From NCBI GenBank assembly GCA_021371965.1, contig JAJFVE010000160.1, positions 1-64,000 on the forward strand: a DNA stretch of 64,000 nt, read 5' to 3'. Positions 15,852 through 24,653 of this stretch are shown piece after piece. The translations under genes were made by a program, and so were the position numbers. The DNA comes from Planctomycetaceae bacterium (GTDB lineage Bacteria; Planctomycetota; Phycisphaerae; SM23-33). The notes under the pieces were generated by a model. The model had not been told where the DNA came from. It searched no databases and saw only the letters and a list, made by a program, of their open reading frames with translations. The first letter of the stretch is position 1, and each line of letters starts with the position of its first letter.

Positions 15852-16060
15852 CGACCCATCTCGCTTGCTCCCGCAGAATGCGGTTCTCTTCCCTGAAATA
15901 CTCGATAACCTCCTGCTGCTGGCGGTTTATCCACCCCGCCAGCGCCACCATGATGAACTGCCATGGTGTTTGGGCCATAAGGACGGGGATCGTAGCGGCG
16001 GGCAGCCATACGTGGCAAGGGGTGGATGAAATGTGTAGGCCCGCGGGATCTCGGGCGGGC
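15852..16060 (-). mobile_element. transposase-leader remnant in front of the MFS pseudogene
   Basis: On the minus strand a frame from 15978 reads MAQTPWQFIMVALAGWINRQ and then the coiled stretch QQEVIEYFREENRILREQ. This looks like the N-terminal coiled coil of an insertion-sequence transposase. Upstream, 15979-16060 preserves a leader with CTACGATCCCCGTCCTTATG. The same leader and peptide precede the intact MFS gene at 42985-43179. The rest of 15979-16271 shows no gene. Confidence 0.55.
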
Positions 16061-16271
16061 GGTTGTCTTCGCGCATCGGCATCGTCTCCAATGCGCGCCA
16101 CGCAGGGCGTGTGTTGGGTTATGCATGTCGTGCGATGGAAAGCTATCCGCTTCACCAGCACGATCCATGCTCCTTGTCGGGCAAGCAAGAAACGAGTATT
16201 ATCCGATCCGCAGTAGTGTCGAGTCTTAATGCCGACATCAGCACGACGATCGGAGAACCGGAGACCGTTTC

Positions 16272-18926
16272 ATGAATGCAGTGTCGCAGCAGAACTGGCA
16301 CGTCCTGGATTCGGATCAGGTCCTGCAGGCCCTGGAGGTCGACACGGCAGAGGGTCTGCCAAGCGAGGAGGCTCGGGATCGCCTGAAGGCACACGGCAAG
16401 AACCGTCTGCCCGAGAAACCGCCACGTTCATCCTGGCTGCTGTTTTTGGACCAGTTCAAGGGGGCCCTGGTCCTGGTGCTTTTCGGCGCAGCCATACTGG
16501 CAGCCGTCGTGGGCGACGCCAAGGATGCCGTGGTCATCCTGGTGGTCGTTCTGGTCAATGCCATCCTCGGTTTCATTCAGGAGCATCGCGCGGAACGGTC
16601 GCTCGCCGCACTCAAGAAGATGCTCGCCCCAGAGGCGGAGGTCCGTCGGGATGGCACGTCGCGCATGGTGTCGGCAGATGAGTTGGTGCCGGGCGACATT
16701 GTGCTGCTCGATGCGGGCGATCGGGTCCCCGCTGACGGGCGTGTCTTGGCCGCCCACGGCCTGGAAGTCGATGAATCATCACTGTCGGGCGAGTCTCACA
16801 CTGTTGGCAAGCACCCGGCGGCCCTGGCCGATCCGGCCAAGGTGCTTGCCGAACGGGTAAACATGCTCTACCTCAATACCGTGGTGACGCGGGGGAGAGG
16901 CGAGATGGTCGTCACGGGGACCGGCCCTCAGACGGAAATGGGCCGTATTGCGACCATGCTGGCAGAGTCGGAGAAGGTCCGAACGCCGCTGCAGGTTCAG
17001 CTCGACGCTTTGGGCAAACGGCTGGCCGTGATTGCGTCGATCGTGATCGTCATCATGCTTGCCCAGAACCTGCTGCGCGGCGAGCCGCTCGTGGCGATGG
17101 TGATGACCGCCATCTCCCTGGCGGTCGCGGCCATCCCCGAGGGATTGCCGGCCGTGGTCACGGTAACCCTGGCACTGGGGCTACACCGCATGGCCCGGCG
17201 GCGGGCGCTGGTCAAGCGGCTGGCAGCGGTGGAGACACTGGGCTGCACATCCACCATCTGCACCGATAAGACCGGCACGCTGACCCTCAACCAGATGACT
17301 GCGCGGGCGCTGCATGTGCGGGGGCATGATCTTCCCGTCAGCGGCGAGGGGTACGAGGCCAACGGGACCATCGACAATCTCGAGGAAGTGGACTTGGAGC
17401 CCCTGCTCCTCACGGCGTGCCTGTGCAATGACGCACATATTCGGGCCGGACAGGTCATCGGGGATCCCATGGAAGGCGCGCTGAAGGTGCTGGCGACCAA
17501 GGGCGGGGTGGACGCAGATACCGTGATCGACCGCATGCCGCGTGTCGCCGAGGTACCCTTTGACTCGGCCCACAAGTTTATGGCGACATTCCATCTTGAG
17601 GGGGACCGCGTTCGGCTTTTCGCCAAGGGCGCTCCCGACGTCCTGCTGGATCGCAGCAGCCGCTACCTCGCCCAAGAGGGCGAACGGCACCTGGACGCCG
17701 AAAGCCGCGCGCTGCTGGCCGCTGCCAACGAGGCCCTGGCCGGCGGGGGGCTTCGCGTCCTGGGCGTCGCCGTGTCTGCGCTGCCCGCCGCCGGCTTTGA
17801 TCCGGCGGGCGATCTGATGGCACGGGTAAGTGAGCTCACCTACGTCGGCCATATCGGGCTCATGGACCCGCCGCGAGCCGAGGTACGGGATGCCATCCGG
17901 CTATGCAGACAGGCGGGCATCCAGGTGAGGATGATCACCGGTGACCAGAAGATCACCGCAGCCGCTATCGCCCGCGAACTGCAGATTAAAGGCGAAGCGG
18001 TGACCTCCGCCGAGCTCATCGCGATGGATGATGCGTCGCTTCTTGACCGTATCGACGCCATCGGCGTGTTCGCGCGTGTCACGCCGGAACAGAAGGTCCG
18101 CTTGGTCAAGGCGATGCGGTCCCGCGGCCATGTCGTGGCCATGACGGGAGACGGGGTGAACGATGCGCCCGCGCTCAAATCCGCTGACATCGGGGTCGCG
18201 ATGGGCATTACGGGCACGGACGTCGCCAAGGAGTCGGCGACCATGGTACTCACGGACGACAATTTCGCGACCATCGTCAGTGCAGTTGAGGAAGGGCGAG
18301 CCATCTACGACAACATCGTCAAGTTCGTGCGCTTTCAGTTGTCAACGAACTTCGGGGCGCTCCTGTCGGTCTTCTCAGCCCCGTTTCTGGGCCTGCCGCT
18401 GCCGTTCAACCCCATCCAGATCCTGTGGGTCAACATCATCATGGACGGCCCGCCCGCCATGGCCTTGGGCAGCGACCCGGCGAGGCCTGGCATCATGAGC
18501 GAACCGCCGCGGCCGCGGAATGCGCGCATCCTGACCCTTGGCCGAACCGCCCACCTCGCGGCTTTTGGCGTCGTCATGGCGGCAGGTACCCTCGGGCTGC
18601 TCCGGTGGGCGACGCACCATGGCCAAGCTGAAGAAGCCGCAACGCTTGCCTTCACGACGTTCGTCCTGTTCCAGGTCTTCAACGTCTTCAACGCCCGCTT
18701 CGAGCATCGGTCGACGTTCAACTCGCATTTCCTGCGCAATCGCTGGCTGTGGATGTCGCTGGTGGCTGTCTTACTGCTCCAGGTGCTAGTAGTACACTGG
18801 GTCCCGGCCCAGCGCGTGTTCGGCACGACGGATCTCAGCCTGAACAGCTGGCTGCTGGCCGTCGCGGTTGCCGCATCCATCCTGGTGCTTGAAGAAGCCA
18901 GGAAGCTGGTTTGGAGACCCCGCTGA
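16272..18926 (+). CDS. P-type calcium/cation-transporting ATPase (type II)
   Basis: 884 residues. All P-type hallmarks are present: phosphorylation site CTDKTGTLTLNQMT, actuator LSGESHTVGKHP, hinge MTGDGVNDAPALKSADIGVAMG, and membrane helix 4 VAAIPEGLPAVVTV with PEGL as in Ca2+ and secretory-pathway pumps. It has an N-terminal cation-ATPase domain and about ten membrane helices. It would export Ca2+ or a similar divalent ion from the cytoplasm. It sits directly upstream of an MpsC/DUF2294 gene (9-base gap). It is intact, in contrast to the ATPase remnant at 14640-14861. Confidence 0.93.
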   Translation: MNAVSQQNWHVLDSDQVLQALEVDTAEGLPSEEARDRLKAHGKNRLPEKPPRSSWLLFLDQFKGALVLVLFGAAILAAVVGDAKDAVVILVVVLVNAILGFIQEHRAERSLAALKKMLAPEAEVRRDGTSRMVSADELVPGDIVLLDAGDRVPADGRVLAAHGLEVDESSLSGESHTVGKHPAALADPAKVLAERVNMLYLNTVVTRGRGEMVVTGTGPQTEMGRIATMLAESEKVRTPLQVQLDALGKRLAVIASIVIVIMLAQNLLRGEPLVAMVMTAISLAVAAIPEGLPAVVTVTLALGLHRMARRRALVKRLAAVETLGCTSTICTDKTGTLTLNQMTARALHVRGHDLPVSGEGYEANGTIDNLEEVDLEPLLLTACLCNDAHIRAGQVIGDPMEGALKVLATKGGVDADTVIDRMPRVAEVPFDSAHKFMATFHLEGDRVRLFAKGAPDVLLDRSSRYLAQEGERHLDAESRALLAAANEALAGGGLRVLGVAVSALPAAGFDPAGDLMARVSELTYVGHIGLMDPPRAEVRDAIRLCRQAGIQVRMITGDQKITAAAIARELQIKGEAVTSAELIAMDDASLLDRIDAIGVFARVTPEQKVRLVKAMRSRGHVVAMTGDGVNDAPALKSADIGVAMGITGTDVAKESATMVLTDDNFATIVSAVEEGRAIYDNIVKFVRFQLSTNFGALLSVFSAPFLGLPLPFNPIQILWVNIIMDGPPAMALGSDPARPGIMSEPPRPRNARILTLGRTAHLAAFGVVMAAGTLGLLRWATHHGQAEEAATLAFTTFVLFQVFNVFNARFEHRSTFNSHFLRNRWLWMSLVAVLLLQVLVVHWVPAQRVFGTTDLSLNSWLLAVAVAASILVLEEARKLVWRPR

Positions 18927-18935
18927 CCGACGACA

Positions 18936-19319
18936 ATGAAGACAAAGGGACAACTTGAGACCGAGATTAGCGAAGCCGTCATCCGCTTCGAGCGGGAATT
19001 CATGGGGCGAGGCCCGGAGGAGACGAGGGCGTACATCATCGACGACATGGTCCTGGTACGCTTGCGAGGCGTGCTGACGCCCGCCGAGAAGAACCTGGCG
19101 ACAATCGATTCCAGTGCCCACGGCAGGGCGCTGATCAAGCAGGTGCGGATCGAACTACTCGAAAAGGCCCGAGGCATGCTGGAGGTAATCATCCAGGACA
19201 TCACCGGGCGCAAGATGCAGAGCCTGCACACGGATATCAGCACCACGACCGGAGAGCGCGTCATCATCTTCACGCTGGACGGAAGTCCGCTGATCGAGAA
19301 ACCCGAGGCTGGCAAGTAG
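18936..19319 (+). CDS. DUF2294/MpsC-like protein, copy 1
   Basis: 127 residues. It follows the family layout: helix QLETEISEAVIRFEREFMGRGPEETRAYIIDDMVLVRLRGVLTPAE, then an Arg/Lys-rich helix, then the strand RVIIFTLDGSP. The family (DUF2294, also named Na-translocating system protein MpsC) has no firmly established reaction. It follows the ATPase by 9 bases, so co-transcription is likely. A second member follows at 19682. Confidence 0.8.
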   Translation: MKTKGQLETEISEAVIRFEREFMGRGPEETRAYIIDDMVLVRLRGVLTPAEKNLATIDSSAHGRALIKQVRIELLEKARGMLEVIIQDITGRKMQSLHTDISTTTGERVIIFTLDGSPLIEKPEAGK

Positions 19320-19427
19320 GCCCACGAATTTGCTTGACCCGCCCGGAGACAATAGGCATACTACCGTCCGTCCTGATATAGGCGGATTGACAGGGGGTCG
19401 CTGCGAGGCGACCTGCTGAACAGATAG

Positions 19428-19471
19428 GCCGGTGGACCGTCTGATGTTATGAGACTGTCGCCGGCTTTTTT
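19428..19471 (+). terminator. rho-independent terminator after the ATPase-MpsC unit
   Basis: The stem GCCGG/CCGGC continues inward with GAC.GTCT/AGAC.GTC and is followed by TTTTTT. It lies in the 360-base gap between the two DUF2294 genes. A second short hairpin (GGTCGC/GCGACC) stands just before it. No further gene was seen in 19320-19681. Confidence 0.7.
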
Positions 19472-19681
19472 CATTCGCCTCCAAATAGCACAAGTGCGTT
19501 GACGGCGACCCGAAAGGGTGGCCGCGCAAATCACGGGCCAAGGCGTTTTTCCCCTCGGAGGCGTTGGCCATCTCCCTTGGGCCGCTCTCTGACGATATGC
19601 CCCTGGCTCGTTTTTGCCCATCGCGCCTGCTTGTCACCATCGGGTAAGGCTACTGGCCGATTTGCGAAACGAGATATCAGC

Positions 19682-20077
19682 ATGAATGAACAAGAGCAGA
19701 TGCAAAGCTGCGTCATCGAGGTCGTGACTCGGTTCGAGAACCGCTCCATGGCCATTACGCCCGAGGCGGTGACGGTCAACCTTTCAGAGCCGTACTTGAT
19801 CGTCACCTTGCGAGGGGCGATCTGCGAAGCAGAGAGAAGGTACGCACAGGAGCGATCGTCGCGCGAGTTGCTTGAGAAGCTCTACACGGACGTATTTGAC
19901 GCCGCGAAATCGGAACTGGAGGGCGCGATAGCAGACATCCTGCGCCGCCGGGTTCAACGGTCGAGGATCACCATCGACCCGATGCTGGGCGATGCAATAC
20001 TGACTTTCGTCACCGAGGCGGTCTCAGGGACGAAGAGAACCGAATCCTCAGGCACATTCCAGTCGCATGCTAAATGA
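19682..20077 (+). CDS. DUF2294/MpsC-like protein, copy 2
   Basis: 131 residues from the ATG at 19682. Same layout as the neighbour at 18936-19319: N-terminal helix CVIEVVTRFENRSMAITPEAVTVNLSEPYLIVTLRGAICEAE, central charged helix, and final strand DAILTFVTEAV. Sequence identity to copy 1 is modest, so this is an old duplication. It lies directly in front of the PEP carboxykinase gene, only 14 bases away. Confidence 0.75.
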   Translation: MNEQEQMQSCVIEVVTRFENRSMAITPEAVTVNLSEPYLIVTLRGAICEAERRYAQERSSRELLEKLYTDVFDAAKSELEGAIADILRRRVQRSRITIDPMLGDAILTFVTEAVSGTKRTESSGTFQSHAK

Positions 20078-20091
20078 AAAGGAAAGCTCTT

Positions 20092-21984
20092 ATGGCGGAG
20101 ACATACGCAGCCCTGCTGAAGTCGAGAATGGACGACGGCAACTACAAAAAGCTTGTTGCGATTGGCAACCCCAAGCTAGACGCCTTCGTGGCCGATGCCA
20201 TCGAGTTGTGCGATCCGGAAACCGTGTGGATCAGCACGGACTCGCCAGAGGATATCGAGCACACCCGCCGGATGTCCGTGACGCTGGGTGAGGAGAAGGC
20301 CCTGGCTATCTCGGGGCACACCATTCACTTCGACGGCATGGAGGACCAGGGCCGCGACCGGGAAGTGACCAAGTATCTGGTGCCCCAGGGCGAGACACTC
20401 AGCCAGGCCCTCAACCAGGCCGAGCGTGGGCAGGGTCTGGCCGAAGTACGAAGTCTCATGAAGGGCGCGATGCGAGGCCGGACGATGGTGGTCCGCTTCA
20501 TGACCCTAGGCCCGAACAACTCCGCTTTCAGCGTCCCCTGCGTTGAATGTACTGACTCGTTCTACGTCTCTCACGCCCTGAACCTCCTGTATCGCCTGGG
20601 GTATGAGGAGTTCAAGCGGATGGGCCGGAATGCGCAGTTCTTCGCCACCCTCCACTCCTCGGGCAAAGTCGACGAGAGAATGGTCAGTGCCGATCCGGGC
20701 AAGAAACGCATATACATCGACTACACCACCGACACGGTCTATACCGTCAACACGCAATATGCAGGCAACACGGTGGGCCTCAAGAAGCTGGCGCTGCGGC
20801 TGGCGATTCGCAAGGCCGACCGTGAAGGCTGGCTGGCCGAGCACATGTTCCTCTCTGGCGTGCATGGCAAGGGCGGCCGCAAGACCTACCTGGCCGGCGC
20901 GTTCCCCAGCGCCTGCGGCAAGACTTCCACGGCCATGCTGCCCGGCGAGACCATCCTGGGCGACGACATCGCGTACTTCCGGGCAGTGAACGGCAAGTGT
21001 ATGGCCGCCAACGCCGAGGCGGGCATCTTCGGGATCATCCAGGATGTCAGCGCCAAGGGCGACCCGGCCATCTGGGATGTGCTGACCAAGCCCGGCGAGG
21101 TGATCTTCTCCAACGTGCTGGTCAAGGACGGCAAGCCTTACTGGCTAGGCATGGGCGAAGAACCGGCAGCCGATGGCGAGAACTTCTCCGGCGCGTGGCA
21201 CAAGGGCAAGAAGGACGCCAAGGGGGTTGACATTCCCTGTGCACACAAGAACGCTCGATATGCCGTAACGCTGAGGGCACTGAAGAACTGCGATAGCGAG
21301 TTGGATACCCCTGAAGGCATCGAGTTGTCGGGCATCATGTACGGCGGGCGTGATGCCAAGGCTTACGTGCCCGTCCAGCAAAGCTTCGACTGGGCACATG
21401 GGATTGTCGCCTACGGCGCGTCCCTGGAAACCGAAACGACCTTCGCCACCATCGGCAAGGAAGGCGTGCCCGAAATCAATCTCATGAGCATTCAGGACTT
21501 CGTAGCCATCTCCCTGGGCAAGTATGTTCGAAACAATCTGGAATTCGCCAGGAAGCTCACGAATCCGCCGCTTGTATTCGGCGTGAACTACTTCCTGCGC
21601 GACACGGATGGCAAGTTCGTCAACGGCGTCCGCGACAAACACGTGTGGGTGAAGTGGATGGAGCAGCGCGTGCATGGCGAAGTGGGCTGCCTGACATCGC
21701 CGACAGGGCACATTCCGTGTTTTGAAGACCTCCACCGCCTTTTCAAGGACGTGCTGGCTAAGGACTACTCGCCAGAGGACTACGCCAGACAGTTCACCAT
21801 CCGGGTCTGCGAAAATCTGGCCAAGCTCGACCGGGTCGAAAAGTTCCACCGAGATATCGAGGACGCTCCAGCCGAGGTCTTCACAGTCCTTGCCGCACAA
21901 CGCAGACGCCTGCTCGACGCTCAGCGTCGCTTTGGCGACATGATCTCCCCCGAGTGCCTGTTTCGAGAGGAAGCGAGACGATAA
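20092..21984 (+). CDS. pckG: phosphoenolpyruvate carboxykinase (GTP)
   Basis: 630 residues. The ATG at 20092 was chosen because AAAAGGAAA stands 8 bases before it; an ATG at 20074 overlaps the previous stop but lacks a good site. GTP-type PEPCK marks are present: the P-loop FPSACGKTSTAMLPG, the metal and substrate region HMFLSGVHGKGG, and the guanine-loop region WVKWMEQRVHGEVGC. The enzyme interconverts oxaloacetate and phosphoenolpyruvate with GTP/GDP. It opens a long plus-strand operon with an aminotransferase and a Re-citrate-synthase-like gene, all at the oxaloacetate node. Confidence 0.95.
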   Translation: MAETYAALLKSRMDDGNYKKLVAIGNPKLDAFVADAIELCDPETVWISTDSPEDIEHTRRMSVTLGEEKALAISGHTIHFDGMEDQGRDREVTKYLVPQGETLSQALNQAERGQGLAEVRSLMKGAMRGRTMVVRFMTLGPNNSAFSVPCVECTDSFYVSHALNLLYRLGYEEFKRMGRNAQFFATLHSSGKVDERMVSADPGKKRIYIDYTTDTVYTVNTQYAGNTVGLKKLALRLAIRKADREGWLAEHMFLSGVHGKGGRKTYLAGAFPSACGKTSTAMLPGETILGDDIAYFRAVNGKCMAANAEAGIFGIIQDVSAKGDPAIWDVLTKPGEVIFSNVLVKDGKPYWLGMGEEPAADGENFSGAWHKGKKDAKGVDIPCAHKNARYAVTLRALKNCDSELDTPEGIELSGIMYGGRDAKAYVPVQQSFDWAHGIVAYGASLETETTFATIGKEGVPEINLMSIQDFVAISLGKYVRNNLEFARKLTNPPLVFGVNYFLRDTDGKFVNGVRDKHVWVKWMEQRVHGEVGCLTSPTGHIPCFEDLHRLFKDVLAKDYSPEDYARQFTIRVCENLAKLDRVEKFHRDIEDAPAEVFTVLAAQRRRLLDAQRRFGDMISPECLFREEARR

Positions 21985-21988
21985 CCCA

Positions 21989-23341
21989 ATGCCAAACGCC
22001 CTTGCTGTAGAACTCAATAACACCATCCGGCAGGACAACCCGCACGTATTCCGACTGCTTTCGGAACTGGGACAGGAGTTGTATTTCCCCAAGGGAATCC
22101 TGACCCAGTCGGCTGAGGCCAAGCAGAAGGCGCACCGCCACAACGCGACGATCGGGATCGCCAGGGAAGATGGCCAAGCCATGCACCTATCGGCGGTGAT
22201 GAAGCACTTCGCCGGGTTGACCCCCGACGAGGTGTTGCCTTACGCCCCGTCAACGGGGCTGCCCGGCCTGCGCACCAAGTGGAAGGAATCGCTGCTCCAG
22301 AAGAACCCGTCGCTGAAGGGCAAGGCCTTCAGCTTGCCCATCGTCACCAACGGCATCACGCACGGGCTGAGCATTGTCGCAGATATGTTTGTCGAACGTG
22401 ACGATCCCGTGTTGCTACCTGAGAAGCTCTGGGGCAACTACAACATGATCTTCGGCGTGCGGCGTGGCGCAAGGATGGGCAGATACCCATTCTTCACAGA
22501 CGCCGGAGGGTTCGATGTCCAAGGCTTCCAGAGGACACTGCTGGCACTTGCCGGGGCCAAGAAGATCGTCGTCGTCCTGAACTTTCCCAACAACCCCACC
22601 GGGTACACAGTGACGCGGGATGAAGCGGATGCAATCTGCACTGCTATCGAAGCGGCGGCAGATCGCGGCTGTAGCATCGTGGCCGTCTGTGACGACGCGT
22701 ACTTCGGCCTGTTTTATGGGCCGGAGGTGGCCAAGGAGTCGCTTTTTGTCCGCCTGGCTGACTGCCACGAGAACGTTTTGGCGGTCAAGCTGGACGGGGC
22801 AACGAAAGAGGATTATGTCTGGGGCATGCGGCTGGGCTTCATTACGCTTGGAGCCAAGGCCGCCACTCCCGCGACCTATGAGGCATTGGAGAAGAAGATC
22901 GGCGGTTGTATCAGGGGCGCGATCTCCAATTGCCCGCAGCACTCGCAGTCCATCCTGCTCAAGGCGATGGCCGATGGCAGCTATGCGGATCAGCGCCATG
23001 CAAAGCACGAGGTGCTGAGGCGGCGCGCCGCGGCGGTCACAGAAGTCCTGTCACAAGAGCAATACTCCACTGCCTGGACCCCATATCCGTTTAACTCGGG
23101 CTACTTCATGTGTCTCAAGCTCAAAGGGCTCAACGCCGAGTTGTTCCGTCTGCGGCTCCTGGAGCGATACGGAATTGGCGTGATTGCCACCGCCGAGACG
23201 GACATACGCGTGGCGTTCTCATGCGTGGAGGAACGGGACATCCCCGATCTATTCGCGCAGATGTTCCGCTGTGCCCAAGAAATGGCATCAGATCCCAGCA
23301 CCATGGCCCAGACAGTGCCTCCGGGGGCCTTTGAGGAGTAG
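21989..23341 (+). CDS. class I/II PLP-dependent aminotransferase
   Basis: 450 residues, starting 4 bases after the PEPCK stop. It is a fold-type I aminotransferase with the substrate loop YAPSTGLPGLRTKWKE, NFPNNPTGYTVT (cofactor contact), AVCDDAYFGLFY (Asp and Tyr to PLP), the Schiff-base lysine in KLDGATKEDYVWGMRLGF, and the carboxylate-binding Arg near IRVAFSCVEE. The position between PEPCK and the citrate-synthase-like gene suggests aspartate/oxaloacetate exchange. The exact substrate is not proven by sequence. Confidence 0.88.
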   Translation: MPNALAVELNNTIRQDNPHVFRLLSELGQELYFPKGILTQSAEAKQKAHRHNATIGIAREDGQAMHLSAVMKHFAGLTPDEVLPYAPSTGLPGLRTKWKESLLQKNPSLKGKAFSLPIVTNGITHGLSIVADMFVERDDPVLLPEKLWGNYNMIFGVRRGARMGRYPFFTDAGGFDVQGFQRTLLALAGAKKIVVVLNFPNNPTGYTVTRDEADAICTAIEAAADRGCSIVAVCDDAYFGLFYGPEVAKESLFVRLADCHENVLAVKLDGATKEDYVWGMRLGFITLGAKAATPATYEALEKKIGGCIRGAISNCPQHSQSILLKAMADGSYADQRHAKHEVLRRRAAAVTEVLSQEQYSTAWTPYPFNSGYFMCLKLKGLNAELFRLRLLERYGIGVIATAETDIRVAFSCVEERDIPDLFAQMFRCAQEMASDPSTMAQTVPPGAFEE

Positions 23342-23344
23342 CGC

Positions 23345-24577
23345 ATGAGCAACACGATCTACATCGTTGACGTGACCAATCGCGACGGCGTCCAGACGGC
23401 TAAACTCGGCCTGGCCAAGCTGGAAAAGACGATGGTCAACTTGTACCTGAATGACCTGGGCGTCTTCCAGAGCGAGTTTGGCTTTCCAACTACCCGCCAT
23501 GAAACAAACTACCTTAACGCCAATGTTGAGCTGGCGGAACTGGGTGTGCTCAAGCCGATCATTTTGTCCGGCTGGATAAGAGCGATTGCTGAAGATGTGG
23601 AGCTGACCTTCAAGATGACCCAGGTCCGGGACATGAACTTGTCCATCTCAACATCTGAGCAGATGACTCAAGGAAAGTTCCAGGGCAAGAAGACGCGAGA
23701 GGACGTTCTAAATGACATGGTGGGCGCCTTGGTTCGAGCCAAGGACTTGGGAGCCGGGACAGTCGGCGTCAATGCCGAAGATGCCTCAAGGACGGACATG
23801 CCCTTCCTGGTGCGATTCGCCCGGTCCGCCAAGGAACATGGGGCGAGCCGATTCCGCTATTGCGATACCCTCGGCTTCGGCGATCCCTTCACGATCTACG
23901 AGCGGGTCAAGGAATTGGCTGCCGAGACTGGTATGCCCATCGAGTTGCATTGCCATAACGATCTCGGCATGGCCGTGGCGTGCTCAATCGCCGGGGCTAT
24001 GGGCGCGGTGGACGCCGGGGTGGACGCCTACATCAACACGTGCGTCAATGGCATCGGGGAGCGAGCTGGCAACGCCGATCTTCTCTCGGTCCTCCTGGCC
24101 GTCAGGAAATCCGCCGGTTTCGCAGGCAAGTACCAGCTCGATCCTCGGATTGATCTGTCGAAGGTCTGGCGGCTGGCCAAGTACGCGTCCTATGCCTTCG
24201 ATGTGCCTATCCCCATCAACCAGCCGGGTGTCGGGGCCAACGCCTTCGCACATGCCTCCGGTATTCACGCTGATGGCGTGTTGAAGGACATCCGCAACTA
24301 CGAACTCTATGACTATGAGGAACTCGGGCGAGGTGATCCGGAGATCATTGAAACCGGCCGGCACATCTGCGTCGGGGAATACAGTGGGATCAAGGGCTTC
24401 CGCAACGTTTACGAGAAGCTGGAGGTCGAGTTCCGCAGCGATGAAGAGGCGCGGGAAATCCTCGACCTGGTCCGGTACGCCAACGTTCTGAAGCAAAAAC
24501 CGCTCGTCGCCGACGAATTGCGATTTATCGCCAAGCACCCAAAGCAGGTCAAGAAGCTCATGACGATTGTGCCATGA
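23345..24577 (+). CDS. Re-citrate synthase / homocitrate synthase family enzyme
   Basis: 410 residues, GAGGAG upstream. It is a DRE-TIM metallolyase barrel: VTNRDGVQT (metal Asp), QSEFGFPTTRHE, metal histidines in IELHCHNDLGMA, glycine-rich GIGERAGNADLLS, and HASGIHADGVLK. The N-terminal stretch DVTNRDGVQT with SEFGFPTT recalls the anaerobic Re-face citrate synthase more than NifV or isopropylmalate synthase. That is from memory of the families. The reaction would be acetyl-CoA plus oxaloacetate to citrate, and the PEPCK and aminotransferase neighbours support oxaloacetate as substrate. Homocitrate synthase remains the alternative. Confidence 0.75.
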   Translation: MSNTIYIVDVTNRDGVQTAKLGLAKLEKTMVNLYLNDLGVFQSEFGFPTTRHETNYLNANVELAELGVLKPIILSGWIRAIAEDVELTFKMTQVRDMNLSISTSEQMTQGKFQGKKTREDVLNDMVGALVRAKDLGAGTVGVNAEDASRTDMPFLVRFARSAKEHGASRFRYCDTLGFGDPFTIYERVKELAAETGMPIELHCHNDLGMAVACSIAGAMGAVDAGVDAYINTCVNGIGERAGNADLLSVLLAVRKSAGFAGKYQLDPRIDLSKVWRLAKYASYAFDVPIPINQPGVGANAFAHASGIHADGVLKDIRNYELYDYEELGRGDPEIIETGRHICVGEYSGIKGFRNVYEKLEVEFRSDEEAREILDLVRYANVLKQKPLVADELRFIAKHPKQVKKLMTIVP

Positions 24578-24653
24578 GACGAGGCGCCTAACTCGGTGGA
24601 AGTAGCCCCACGAGGAATCCATCGCCAGCTTGGAATGACAGGAGAAGATTCAG

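Noticed and set aside
19320..19681. A riboswitch between the DUF2294 genes
   Set aside because: Two hairpins are present, the second with a T-run, but no known riboswitch core could be recognised. An ordinary terminator explains it.
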